NCBI RefSeq assembly: GCF_022482905.1
Contig: NZ_JAKVOI010000001.1
Location: 865,958-929,957, forward strand
Direction of reading: 5' to 3'
DNA length: 64,000 nt
DNA from: Clostridium sp.
GTDB lineage: Bacteria > Bacillota > Clostridia > Clostridiales > Clostridiaceae
Shown here: piece by piece, positions 17,911-26,240 of the stretch
Layout of the letters: every line of letters begins with the position of its first letter
How positions within the stretch are numbered: position 1 is the first letter of the stretch
Position numbers and translations under genes: made by a program
Notes under the pieces: model-generated
Seen by the model: the letters and a program-made list of their open reading frames with translations, nothing else
What the model was told of the DNA's origin: nothing
Database searches by the model: none

Positions 17911-18618
17911 ATGGTGGAGAATGAATTTAATATTTTACAGGCAAGTGAAACTTCAGCTCTTGTTGAGTTTGGAAATAAGATTGATGAAGGTATAAATAAA
18001 CAAATAAGAATATTTTGTGCCTATCTGGACGAAAATCCATTTCATGGACTTATAGAATATATACCATATTTTTCAAGCGTTTCACTAATCTATGATCCTT
18101 TAAAAATGGGGAGTGAAGAACCTTTTAAAGTAGTCAGGGCAAAAATTGAGGATATATTGTCGAAACTTGATTTTTCATGCAGTTATGAAGAAAATATAGT
18201 AGAGATTCCCGTTTGCTACGGAGGGGAATTCGGACCGGATATAGGACATGTGGCAGAAGTGAATAATCTTACTGAAGATGAAGTAGTGAAAATACACAGC
18301 AGTGGCAGATATCTTGTATATATGATAGGATTTGCACCGGGATTTCCGTATCTTGGAGGCATGTCGGAAAAAATCTATACGCCGAGGCGTAAATCTCCAA
18401 GAACGAAAATACCGGAAGGATCTGTTGGAATCGCAGGAAAGCAGACAGGTGTTTATCCTATAGAAACTCCTGGAGGATGGCAGATAATAGGAAGAACTCC
18501 TCTGAAACTATTTGATTTGGAGAGCAGCCGGAAGACTCTTTTAAAATGCGGAGATATAGCAAAATTTTATCCTATTTCCTGTAATGAGTATATTAAACTG
18601 AAGGAGAAGATGTTATGA
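17911..18618 (+). CDS. pxpB: 5-oxoprolinase subunit B (KipI family)
   Basis: A 235-residue PxpB/KipI homolog. The C-terminal cyclophilin-like domain shows IPVCYGGEFGPDIG (about 94-107), MIGFAPGFPYLGGM (about 138-151), TPRRKSPRTKIPEGSVGIAG and TPGGWQIIGRTPLKLFD (about 192-208). PxpB and PxpC correspond to the two halves of the carboxyltransferase-like part of urea carboxylase, which matters here because a biotin carrier and a biotin carboxylase follow. In Bacillus KipI was first described as an inhibitor of the sporulation kinase KinA. ATG 17911 is 20 bp after the racemase stop; the 3' end overlaps pxpC by 4 bp. Confidence 0.92.
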   Translation: MVENEFNILQASETSALVEFGNKIDEGINKQIRIFCAYLDENPFHGLIEYIPYFSSVSLIYDPLKMGSEEPFKVVRAKIEDILSKLDFSCSYEENIVEIPVCYGGEFGPDIGHVAEVNNLTEDEVVKIHSSGRYLVYMIGFAPGFPYLGGMSEKIYTPRRKSPRTKIPEGSVGIAGKQTGVYPIETPGGWQIIGRTPLKLFDLESSRKTLLKCGDIAKFYPISCNEYIKLKEKML

Positions 18619-19616
18619 GTGTGAATGTATTGACACCTGGACTTTTGACAACAATTCAGGATTATGGAAGATATGGATATCAAAGGTATGGAGTCATTGC
18701 CAGTGGAGCTATGGATGCTTATTCCATGAGACTCGCAAATATTGTTGTTGGAAATGATGAAAATGAAGGGGTGCTTGAAATTACACTGATAGGACCTTCA
18801 TTGGAAATACCAGGAGGAAGTTTGATTTCCATAACAGGTGCAGATCTTTCACCATCAATTGACGGCAGAAGAGTTCCAATGGAAAGGCCTGTATATTTGA
18901 ATGAGGACTCAATATTGAATTTCGGGAGATGTACATATGGCTGCAGATGCTATTTGTCCATAGCAGGAGGTTTTGATGTTCCGGCTTTCATGGGGAGCAA
19001 GAGTACATATATCAGAGCGGGCATAGGAGGTAAAGAAGGCAGAGCTCTTCAAAAGGATGATGTACTTGAAATTGGAGAAAAGCCGGAACTTTCCCTGAGC
19101 ATAATTGATAAACTGAAACATCATGGAAAAGTTGGAAGTTTTACCGCCCCAGGATGGTATGTGAAGAATTCTTTCCCTGACGGCAGTGATGCAGTAGTGA
19201 TAAGAGTATTTGAGGACAGACAGTTTGATTGTGTAAAAGAGGAGAGCATACGTGACTTTTTTAGTTTACCATTTAGCATAGATTCAAGATCAGATAGGAT
19301 GGGATATAGGTTCAAGGGTCCTAAAATTGAATTCAGGAAAAGTATTGAGATGATATCGGGAGAGGTATCCTTTGGAACTGTACAGATTCCACCGGATGGG
19401 AATCCAATAGTTCTTCTGGCTGACAGGGCCACAGCAGGAGGTTATCCCAAAATAGCGCATGTTGCCGCCTGTGACGTTCAGAAATTGGTTCAGCTCAAGC
19501 CTTCTGAAAAAGTTAAATTCAGGAAGATAACACTTAAAGAAGCAGAAAATTTATATTTAAATAGAGAAAAATATATAGAAGAGTTAAAAAAATCTGTTGG
19601 ATTGATAAGTATTTGA
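18615..19616 (+). CDS. pxpC: 5-oxoprolinase subunit C (KipA, biotin-dependent carboxyltransferase-like)
   Basis: A 333-residue PxpC/KipA homolog. It starts VNVLTPGLLTTIQDYGRYGYQ (about residues 3-23) and has GAMDAYSMRLANIVVGN, the FGRCTYGCRCYLSIAGG segment and the SDRMGYRFKGP and DRATAGGYPKIAHV signatures (about 235 and 273). It pairs with PxpB. Family members are annotated as biotin-dependent carboxyltransferase-like because the fold matches the carboxyltransferase domain of urea amidolyase. It overlaps pxpB at its start (ATG 18615), and a biotin carrier gene follows within 21 bp. Confidence 0.92.
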   Translation: MSVNVLTPGLLTTIQDYGRYGYQRYGVIASGAMDAYSMRLANIVVGNDENEGVLEITLIGPSLEIPGGSLISITGADLSPSIDGRRVPMERPVYLNEDSILNFGRCTYGCRCYLSIAGGFDVPAFMGSKSTYIRAGIGGKEGRALQKDDVLEIGEKPELSLSIIDKLKHHGKVGSFTAPGWYVKNSFPDGSDAVVIRVFEDRQFDCVKEESIRDFFSLPFSIDSRSDRMGYRFKGPKIEFRKSIEMISGEVSFGTVQIPPDGNPIVLLADRATAGGYPKIAHVAACDVQKLVQLKPSEKVKFRKITLKEAENLYLNREKYIEELKKSVGLISI

Positions 19617-19636
19617 TTGCATCAGGAGGTAAAAAG

Positions 19637-20089
19637 ATGATTGAAATAGATGATTTGGATAGAATAATGGGAATTATTGAAAAACATGACTTTTCCCATT
19701 TTGAATTCGAACAGGAGAACAGCAAAGTAGTAATAGAAAGAGGAAATTCTAAAGAAGAAGGATTAAAAGAACAGAATAGCTGCAGTATAGAAAATACAGT
19801 GGATACTGAAGTACATATAGAAAATGATAAAAGCGGCGTAAAAAAAGACTATATAAAATCAACTCTTGCAGGAACTTTTTATTTGAGAAAGGAAGAAGAT
19901 GAAGAGCCCTTTGTAAAACTTCATGATAGGGTGGAGGAAAATACGGTAGTGGGCCTGGTTGAGGTGATGAAGCTGTTCAATGAAGTTGAGGCAGGTATTA
20001 ATGGAGAAATTGCTGACATACTGGTTAAGGATGGAGATTTTGTAGAGTATGGACAACCTTTGTTTGAGATAAAAGGAAGTGAAAAATAA
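19637..20089 (+). CDS. accB: Biotin carboxyl carrier protein, AccB-like
   Basis: A 150-residue carrier with an N-terminal region (about 1-65), a variable linker and a C-terminal biotinyl/lipoyl hammerhead domain (about 72-150). The biotin acceptor is Lys112 in EVMKLFNEV, a variant of the common AMKM motif. The start is ATG 19637, 7 nt after AGGAGG; an earlier in-frame TTG precedes that site. The partner biotin carboxylase gene begins 2 nt after the stop. No AccA/AccD carboxyltransferase is nearby, so PxpB/PxpC may be the acceptor-site partner. Confidence 0.88.
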   Translation: MIEIDDLDRIMGIIEKHDFSHFEFEQENSKVVIERGNSKEEGLKEQNSCSIENTVDTEVHIENDKSGVKKDYIKSTLAGTFYLRKEEDEEPFVKLHDRVEENTVVGLVEVMKLFNEVEAGINGEIADILVKDGDFVEYGQPLFEIKGSEK

Positions 20090-20091
20090 TT

Positions 20092-21435
20092 ATGTTTAAA
20101 AAGATCCTTATAGCAAACAGGGGCGAAATTGCAGTCAGAATCATACGTGCCTGTCATGAACTTGGAATTGCCGCAGTTGCAATTTATTCGGAGAGCGATA
20201 AAGAGTCACTTCATGTTAAACTTGCAGATGAAACCTATTGTATAGGGAAAACTTCCGCAAAGGATACTTATCTGAATATGAACAGTATAATAGAGGTGGC
20301 AATCCATTCAAAGTCTGATGCCATTCATCCGGGATATGGCTTTCTTTCAGAGAGTTCAACCTTTGCCAGAGCATGTGAAGAATTCAACATATGTTTTATA
20401 GGGCCTGACTATAGAATTATTGACAGTCTCGGGGACAAGTCCAATGCAAAAGAGACCATGAAAAGAGCTGATGTACCTGTTGTAATGGGATCGGAAGGTG
20501 AGATAGAGGACAAGGACAGGGCAATGGAAATGGCTCAAAAAATAGGATATCCTGTAATAGTCAAAGCCTCTGCCGGTGGTGGTGGCAAGGGCATGAGAGT
20601 CGCGCGAAACAGGGAAGATCTTGCAGTGGCAATTGAAGAATCAGAAAAAGAAGCTGAAAATTATTTTGGCAATCCTGCAGTTTATCTGGAAAAATATCTT
20701 GAAGATACAAGACATGTTGAAATACAGATAATTGGAGACAACTATGGCAATGTAGTCTATTTGGGAGAAAGGGATTGTACAATTCAGAGGCGTCATCAAA
20801 AACTTTTAGAGGAATCGCCATCTCCGGCCATGAATGATGAGCTTCGTAAGATCATGGGAAATGCTGCAGTCAGGGCGTGCAGGGCTGTAAATTACAATAG
20901 TCTTGGAACAGTGGAGTTTCTTCTTGATTCAGACAACAAATTTTATTTTATGGAGATGAATACACGGGTTCAGGTTGAACATGGAGTTACTGAAATGACA
21001 ACGGGAATAGATTTGATAAAGGAGCAGATATCCATAGCAGAGGGGAAAAAATTATCGTTTTCACAATGCGATGTCAAAAGAAACGGATGTGCCATTGAGT
21101 GCAGAGTAAATGCTGAGAACCCCTATAAAAATTTTATACCGTCACCTGGAAAAATCAATAATTATATAGCACCTGGTGGAATTGGAATAAGGATAGACAG
21201 TTCTGTATACAGCGGATATACTATTCCTCCATTTTATGATTCCATGATATCAAAGGTTATAGCCTGGGGAAGGGATAGAAATGAGGCAATAGCAAGAATG
21301 AGAAGAGCTCTTGATGAATTTGTTATTGAAGGAGTTGATACTACAATAGATTTTCACAAAAAGCTCATGCAGAATGATATATTCAAAAGTGGAAATTTCA
21401 ACACCAAGTTTCTGGAAAAAAACAATATTTTATAG
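20092..21435 (+). CDS. accC: Biotin carboxylase, AccC-like
   Basis: A 447-residue ATP-grasp enzyme that carboxylates biotin on the carrier. The N-terminal domain starts FKKILIANRGEIAVRIIRAC, the ATP-grasp glycine loop is KASAGGGGKGMR (about 159-170), and the active-site stretches EKYLEDTRHVEIQI, GERDCTIQRRHQKLLEE and EMNTRVQVEHGVTE are all intact. Length matches AccC (about 450). It closes the operon and is followed by a terminator. Linkage to pxpBC instead of accAD suggests a dedicated carboxylase and not fatty-acid synthesis. Confidence 0.92.
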   Translation: MFKKILIANRGEIAVRIIRACHELGIAAVAIYSESDKESLHVKLADETYCIGKTSAKDTYLNMNSIIEVAIHSKSDAIHPGYGFLSESSTFARACEEFNICFIGPDYRIIDSLGDKSNAKETMKRADVPVVMGSEGEIEDKDRAMEMAQKIGYPVIVKASAGGGGKGMRVARNREDLAVAIEESEKEAENYFGNPAVYLEKYLEDTRHVEIQIIGDNYGNVVYLGERDCTIQRRHQKLLEESPSPAMNDELRKIMGNAAVRACRAVNYNSLGTVEFLLDSDNKFYFMEMNTRVQVEHGVTEMTTGIDLIKEQISIAEGKKLSFSQCDVKRNGCAIECRVNAENPYKNFIPSPGKINNYIAPGGIGIRIDSSVYSGYTIPPFYDSMISKVIAWGRDRNEAIARMRRALDEFVIEGVDTTIDFHKKLMQNDIFKSGNFNTKFLEKNNIL

Positions 21436-21437
21436 AG

Positions 21438-21470
21438 GATCTGTCCGTATAACCGGTCAGATCTTTTTTT
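21438..21470 (+). terminator. Rho-independent terminator after accC
   Basis: GATCTG and CAGATC enclose an inner CCG/CGG pair, and seven T follow (21464-21470). It separates the nine-gene operon from the ABC transporter promoter directly behind it. Confidence 0.88.
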
Positions 21471-21471
21471 A

Positions 21472-21500
21472 TTGACAATCATATAAGTGTAGTGTACTAT
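21472..21500 (+). promoter_or_regulatory. Promoter of the MacB-like ABC operon
   Basis: Consensus TTGACA (21472-21477), 17-bp spacer, TACTAT (21495-21500). It starts two bases after the T run of the preceding terminator. The -10 element lies inside the palindrome described next. Confidence 0.85.
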
Positions 21501-21525
21501 ATATATAGTACACTACACTTATATG
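21480..21525. promoter_or_regulatory. 46-bp perfect palindrome, probable repressor operator
   Basis: Each 23-bp half reads CATATAAGTGTAGTGTACTA plus TAT, and the halves are exact reverse complements with no loop bases. It covers the -10 element, the likely start site and the bases up to the ribosome site. Each half contains a tandem AGTGT-AGTGT. A dimer or tetramer bound here would block the promoter completely. The regulator is not encoded next to it; a GntR/YtrA, MarR or BlaI/CopY-type protein is possible but not identifiable. Confidence 0.7.
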
Positions 21526-21536
21526 GAGGTAATAAT

Positions 21537-22202
21537 ATGATAGAGGTAAAGGATGTTTCCAAAATTTATATGATGGGAAAGGAAAAGGTTGTTGCACTTG
21601 ACGACATAGATTTGAAGATAGATGATGGAGAATTTGCGGCTGTAGTCGGACCTTCGGGTTCTGGAAAATCAACACTTATGCATCTTATCGGTGGACTTGA
21701 TACTCCTACATCCGGAAGTATTTTTGTAGATGGAAAGGATATAAGCAAGTTTAAGGACAAGGATATGTCGAGGTATAGAAATCAGACCATAGGATTTGTA
21801 TTTCAATCTTTCAATCTTGAAAATACGCAGACTGCATTGGAAAATGTAATGATGCCACTGATATTTGCAGAAGTCGGCAAAAAGGAGAGAAAAATGAAGG
21901 CGATCAGGGCACTTGAAATGGTTGGACTTAGCGACAAAGCAAAGCATAGACCAAATGAAATGTCCGGAGGACAGAGACAGAGGGTCAGTATTGCAAGGGC
22001 GCTTGTAAATGAACCTAAAATAATTTTTGCCGATGAGCCCACAGGCAATCTGGATTCAAAAAATGGGAATATGATAATGAAACTTCTGATTGACCTCAAT
22101 AACAGGGGATACACTATAATCATGGTTACACATAATATGGAAGAAGCCAGAAAAGCAAAGAGAATGATAAGAATAAAAGACGGCCGTATAATGGAGGTGT
22201 AA
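21537..22202 (+). CDS. ABC transporter ATP-binding protein, MacB/LolD type
   Basis: A 221-residue ATPase with Walker A GPSGSGKST (about 40-48), Q-loop VFQSFNL, signature MSGGQRQR (about 142-149), Walker B IIFADEPTGNLD and the H-loop VTHNMEEA. This is the MacB/LolD subfamily, which drives mechanotransmission exporters. Start ATG 21537 has GGAGGT 8 nt upstream; an ATG at 21492 lies inside the operator and is rejected. It overlaps closely with two MacB-like permease genes and the operon is controlled by the palindromic operator. Confidence 0.9.
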   Translation: MIEVKDVSKIYMMGKEKVVALDDIDLKIDDGEFAAVVGPSGSGKSTLMHLIGGLDTPTSGSIFVDGKDISKFKDKDMSRYRNQTIGFVFQSFNLENTQTALENVMMPLIFAEVGKKERKMKAIRALEMVGLSDKAKHRPNEMSGGQRQRVSIARALVNEPKIIFADEPTGNLDSKNGNMIMKLLIDLNNRGYTIIMVTHNMEEARKAKRMIRIKDGRIMEV

Positions 22203-22203
22203 A

Positions 22204-23496
22204 ATGATGAAATTCGGGGATGGATTTGGACTGGCCCTGCAGGGACTGAAAAGAAGAAAAGGAAGAACTTTACTGACATCTCTTGCTGTTGCAATAGGTA
22301 CCATGCTTGTAGTTACAATGGTAAGTATTGGAACATCAGGTGAAAATCTTGTCCTGAAGCAAATTGACGATTCACATTTAAAGAGTGTTGAGGTATACAA
22401 CTACAAATATTTTGATCAGTACAATGAAGATTTAGCTGACATTGATATAAATGATATGTTCAGAAAAATTGACAATAATACAGTAGAAAAATTAAAGAAT
22501 ATAAAGGGGATAGAGAAATTAACTGCGGTTTTAAACCAGAGTATAAGCAGTATTAATGTAAATGGAAAGATCAAGAAAGATGAAACCATTTTAACTGCTT
22601 CAAATGACAACACAGTTGTTTATGACAATACCAAAAAAGGGAGTAGGCCTATAATTGCAGGAAGGAATTTGAACAAATCCGACAAAAATTCAGTTGTTGT
22701 AGGTCAGAAATATCTTGATTCCATGGGAATAAAAAATTATAAAAGTGTTATTGGAAAGAATATGACTATAATTGAAAATCAGACTGAAAATGAGAATATA
22801 AAGCTTAAGCCTTTAAAACTGAATGCAAAAATAGTCGGTGTGCTGAATGAAAAATTTGAGACTAAAAATACTATATGGGCATCCATTGATGCTGTATCAA
22901 AAGTAAAGAGCTATTATTCTCTACAAAACAACTATATAGATAGGCAGGGGTACGACTCTGTAATCATATATGCAAGAAGTGTAGATGATGTCAAATATAT
23001 AGGTGACAAAATAAAGAGAATGGATTATTTTTATATGAGTTATCAGGATGTAGTTGAAAAGATAAAGAGTTCATTCAAAATGATAGAGGCGATACTTTCC
23101 ATACTTGGAATGGTAGTTCTCCTGGTCGCAAGTGTTGGAATTGTAAACACAATGATCATGGTTATATATGAGAGAACAAAATCCATAGGTATTATGAAGT
23201 CACTAGGAGCAAGCAGAAAGGACATACATGGTGTATTTATCATTCAATCCGGAATGATAGGTTTTGTAGGAGGAATAATGGGAATTATATTTAGCATGCT
23301 CAATTTAAAAATAATTCAGTTTGGACTTAAGATGTTCCTTGAGAATAAGAAAATAAATGAAACAATAAATTTTAACATGCCAATATCTCTTGCTTTTGGA
23401 ACACTTTCATTTTCAATTGTAGTTTCTATAATTGCAGGAATATACCCATCTAGAAAAGCTTCAAAGATGGATCCAGTAAAAGCTTTAAATTCATAG
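22204..23496 (+). CDS. ABC transporter permease, MacB/FtsX-like (first)
   Basis: A 430-residue permease of the MacB type: one membrane helix near the N-terminus (about 22-42), a large external domain (about 45-280) and three C-terminal helices (about 300-425) with the FtsX signature VVLLVASVGIVNTMIMVIYERTKSIGIMKSLGAS, quoted here in part as ASVGIVNTMIM and KSIGIMKSLGAS. MacB-type exporters move peptides, antibiotics or lipoproteins across the envelope. It begins 1 nt after the ATPase stop. A paralogous permease follows, so the complex is probably a heterodimer of permeases on an ATPase dimer. Confidence 0.87.
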   Translation: MMKFGDGFGLALQGLKRRKGRTLLTSLAVAIGTMLVVTMVSIGTSGENLVLKQIDDSHLKSVEVYNYKYFDQYNEDLADIDINDMFRKIDNNTVEKLKNIKGIEKLTAVLNQSISSINVNGKIKKDETILTASNDNTVVYDNTKKGSRPIIAGRNLNKSDKNSVVVGQKYLDSMGIKNYKSVIGKNMTIIENQTENENIKLKPLKLNAKIVGVLNEKFETKNTIWASIDAVSKVKSYYSLQNNYIDRQGYDSVIIYARSVDDVKYIGDKIKRMDYFYMSYQDVVEKIKSSFKMIEAILSILGMVVLLVASVGIVNTMIMVIYERTKSIGIMKSLGASRKDIHGVFIIQSGMIGFVGGIMGIIFSMLNLKIIQFGLKMFLENKKINETINFNMPISLAFGTLSFSIVVSIIAGIYPSRKASKMDPVKALNS

Positions 23497-23512
23497 GAAA
23501 GGGTGATTTGAA

Positions 23513-24817
23513 ATGAAGATTGCAGATTGTTTGAAAATGTCCTTTAGTGATCTCAGAAAGAGAAAGCTCCGTACTGCACTTACTGCAATTGGCATATCGG
23601 TAGGTGCGATGCTTATAATACTTATGGCAGGGCTTGGCCAGGGAATTCAGAAGATAAGTTCCGAAAAAATGAGGGAAATTGATACCATGAAAATAATTAC
23701 GGTAAAACCTGAAACAAATTCTGGAAAACACGAATTCAAGAAAATAGATGCAGCTGCACTGGATAAATTAAAAAAAATAGATGGTGTGTCGTTGATTAAT
23801 GCATCCATCAATACTGTTGTAGAAGAAGTTAAAATAGATGACAAAACTGCAAGCAAAGTAGATATACGAGGATATAATCTTAATTATCCAGTTTTTACAA
23901 ATGCAGAACAAAATGATGTAAAATCAAACAAGGACAAGGTAAAAAAATATGGATATGAGCCAGTCCTGCACGGAAATGCTTTGAGCAAGACGGAAGATGG
24001 CTCGGCACTTGTAGGTCAGGGACTGCTTGGGAAAATGGGTATAAAGAATTATAAAGATGCTGTAGGAAAGAATATGAAAATAAAGGTTTCACTGCCTGAT
24101 ATCTATGGGATCCAGTCTAGACAGCCGTTTACGGTGAATTTAAAAATAGCGGGAATAGTAAACAAGGTATATGAAAATGGAAGAAATGCAGTGGTCGTAC
24201 CGGACAAAATTGCCGGGCAGATACAGGAATATTATATGAATGAAAGTAACTATCTGGCTAAAAAGGGTTATGATAATGTACAGGTAGAGGCCAGTTCGAT
24301 CTCTGCTGTTAAACAGGTGGATGATGCAATTAAAAAGATGGGATATGTGGAGAACTCACAGATTGGATATGTCAACAGAATAAACAATTTACTTGCAATA
24401 TTGCAGGCACTCCTTGTGGCCGCAGGTGTCATAGTACTTTTGGTAGCATCCATAGGTGTAGTAAATACAATGACAATGGCTGTATATGAAAAGAAAAAAT
24501 CAATAGGTATAATGAAAGCACAGGGGGCATCGAAAAAGGACATAAGGAGGATGTTCACCGTACAATCTGGAAGTATTGGATTCATAGGCGGAATCCTTGG
24601 AACGATTATTTCGCTGGTGCTTGGGATTGTTATAAACAAATTAGTTGTAATATATAAAATAGGAGGTATAGAAAATGGGATGAAAATAGTGGATATCAGG
24701 GTTTCGATTATATTGTTTACAATAATTTTTACGATTATTGTATCGATGATATCGGCTATAATACCGGCAAGAAAAGCAGCTAAACTAGATCCTGTGGATT
24801 CACTTCGGTGTGAGTAG
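23513..24817 (+). CDS. ABC transporter permease, MacB/FtsX-like (second)
   Basis: A 434-residue paralog of the preceding permease with the same plan: N-terminal helix (about 21-41; TALTAIGISVGAMLIILMAG), external domain (about 45-290) and three C-terminal helices with ASIGVVNTMTMAVYEKKKSIG. Both permeases share the QSGSIGF/QSGMIGF turn after the first C-terminal helix. ATG 23513 follows AAAGGGTGA. It closes the operon; no terminator is obvious before the bioY promoter, which begins 27 bp downstream. Confidence 0.87.
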   Translation: MKIADCLKMSFSDLRKRKLRTALTAIGISVGAMLIILMAGLGQGIQKISSEKMREIDTMKIITVKPETNSGKHEFKKIDAAALDKLKKIDGVSLINASINTVVEEVKIDDKTASKVDIRGYNLNYPVFTNAEQNDVKSNKDKVKKYGYEPVLHGNALSKTEDGSALVGQGLLGKMGIKNYKDAVGKNMKIKVSLPDIYGIQSRQPFTVNLKIAGIVNKVYENGRNAVVVPDKIAGQIQEYYMNESNYLAKKGYDNVQVEASSISAVKQVDDAIKKMGYVENSQIGYVNRINNLLAILQALLVAAGVIVLLVASIGVVNTMTMAVYEKKKSIGIMKAQGASKKDIRRMFTVQSGSIGFIGGILGTIISLVLGIVINKLVVIYKIGGIENGMKIVDIRVSIILFTIIFTIIVSMISAIIPARKAAKLDPVDSLRCE

Positions 24818-24843
24818 TTGTGGAGAAGCTGAAAATAAATTTA

Positions 24844-24871
24844 TTGACAAAATTCAAAATAGGGCTATAAT
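24844..24871 (+). promoter_or_regulatory. Promoter of bioY-bioD-bioA
   Basis: TTGACA (24844-24849), 16-bp spacer, TATAAT (24866-24871). The BirA-like operator begins at the last base of the -10. Confidence 0.85.
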
Positions 24872-24916
24872 ATTTAATTGTCAACCATACTATAATTATA
24901 AGTTTACAATTAAATA
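24871..24916. promoter_or_regulatory. BirA (biotin repressor) operator at bioY
   Basis: Perfect 11-bp arms TATTTAATTGT (24871-24881) and ACAATTAAATA (24906-24916) are separated by 24 bp, with inner similarity TCAACC/AGTTT. The ATTGTNAAC-N-GTTNACAAT form is the known BirA-type operator of Firmicutes. It covers the transcription start, so biotin-AMP-loaded BirA would repress biotin uptake and synthesis. Confidence 0.85.
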
Positions 24917-24930
24917 TTGGAGGGATTCTA

Positions 24931-25473
24931 TTGAAGACAAAAGATATGATTATGGTGGCAATTTTTGCAGCTTTGACTGCGGTAGGTGGTTTTATAAAAA
25001 TACCTATACCCTATGTTCCATTTACACTTCAATGGCTGTTTTGTGCTCTTAGTGGGATTATACTTGGAGCAAGATTGGGGGCATTGTCACAAATCCTGTA
25101 TGTTGTTATGGGACTTGCAGGGATTCCGATTTTTACAGAGGGAGGAGGTTTATATTACATATTCAAGCCTACCTTTGGATATTTGGTAGGCTTCATAGTT
25201 GCTTCATTTGTAATCGGAAAGTTAAGATCCAAAATAAGAAATCCCAATTTTATCAATTCATTACTGTGTATTTTATGCGGATTGTTTTTTGTTTATTTAT
25301 TCGGTGTGTTACATCTATACCTGATTTATAACTTATATATGGGAGACAGAAAGACCATGGCCTGGGCAGTATTTTACGGATTTATAATTTGTGTAGGAGG
25401 TGATCTTGTAATAAGTGTGTCGGCTGCGTTTTTATCATTAAAATTGAAGGTACTGGATAAAATCTACAGTTAG
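24931..25473 (+). CDS. bioY: Biotin transporter S component
   Basis: A 180-residue membrane protein of the BioY family with six predicted helices. Signature segments are IFAALTAVGGFIKIP (about 10-24), PFTLQWLFCALSGIILGARLG (in parts, about 31-50) and the GGGLYYIFKPTFGYLVGF motif region (about 72-89). BioY binds biotin and works with a shared EcfT/EcfA module. The start is TTG 24931, 5 nt after GGAGGGA. It is first of a bioY-bioD-bioA operon under a BirA operator. Confidence 0.93.
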   Translation: MKTKDMIMVAIFAALTAVGGFIKIPIPYVPFTLQWLFCALSGIILGARLGALSQILYVVMGLAGIPIFTEGGGLYYIFKPTFGYLVGFIVASFVIGKLRSKIRNPNFINSLLCILCGLFFVYLFGVLHLYLIYNLYMGDRKTMAWAVFYGFIICVGGDLVISVSAAFLSLKLKVLDKIYS

Positions 25474-25510
25474 TTCTATAAAAGGTTATAAGAGAAAGAA
25501 GGTATTTAGA

Positions 25511-26236
25511 ATGACTAAAGGTGTATACATAGTAGGAACTGACACTGAAATAGGCAAGACATTGGTTACCGGGGCATTGACCTATATTCTGTGCAGAGAT
25601 GGATATAATACGGTTTACTTTAAAGCTGCATTGAGTGGAGCTGAAGTAAAAGAGGGGAAGATGGTTCCTGGAGATACTAAATTTGTATGCTCCATTGCCA
25701 ATATTCATGAAAAATATGATTATATTACTCCATATATATATATAACAGCAGTATCACCGTATTTAGCTTCAAAACTTGAGAACAATCCCATTGATATAGA
25801 ATTAATAAAAAACAGATTTAATGATTTAAAGGAAAAGTATAACTATATAATATGCGAAGGCAGTGGAGGAGTGACCTGTCCTCTTACTGATTTTAATGAA
25901 CAGATATACACTTTGGACAAGTTAATAAGGGAACTTGACATGGACGTGATTTTGGTTGCAAAAGCAGGCTTGGGAACTATAAACCATACCGTTTTAACTG
26001 TTAAGTATATGCAGAATGTAGGAATATGCATAAAAGGAATTATAATAAATGAATACAAAAATACGATTATGTGCAATGACAATATAGATATGATAAGAAG
26101 AATGACTGGAGTTCCTGTACTCGGAATTATGCCGCATATTGAGAAAAATGAACATAATTTCATGGAAAGCATAAAGAAAACAGCTGAAAAAGTATTTAAT
26201 TCAAAGCAAATAATTGATTGTATGAAGGAGGTGTAG
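25511..26236 (+). CDS. bioD: Dethiobiotin synthetase
   Basis: A 241-residue P-loop enzyme that carboxylates and closes 7,8-diaminopelargonate to dethiobiotin with ATP. The P-loop is GTDTEIGKT (about 8-16), and the conserved CEGSGGVTCPL loop (about 115-125) and GTINHTVLT segment (about 155-163) agree with BioD. ATG 25511 follows GAAAGAAGG. It lies 37 bp after bioY and 4 bp before bioA. Confidence 0.93.
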   Translation: MTKGVYIVGTDTEIGKTLVTGALTYILCRDGYNTVYFKAALSGAEVKEGKMVPGDTKFVCSIANIHEKYDYITPYIYITAVSPYLASKLENNPIDIELIKNRFNDLKEKYNYIICEGSGGVTCPLTDFNEQIYTLDKLIRELDMDVILVAKAGLGTINHTVLTVKYMQNVGICIKGIIINEYKNTIMCNDNIDMIRRMTGVPVLGIMPHIEKNEHNFMESIKKTAEKVFNSKQIIDCMKEV

Positions 26237-26240
26237 GTGA

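Noticed and set aside
19637..21435. Fatty-acid acetyl-CoA carboxylase locus
   Set aside because: accB- and accC-like genes are present, but accA, accD and fab genes are absent and pxpBC are directly attached.
24810..25052. Open frame overlapping the bioY promoter and start
   Set aside because: It runs through the -10 element and BirA operator in another frame and has no recognisable protein similarity.
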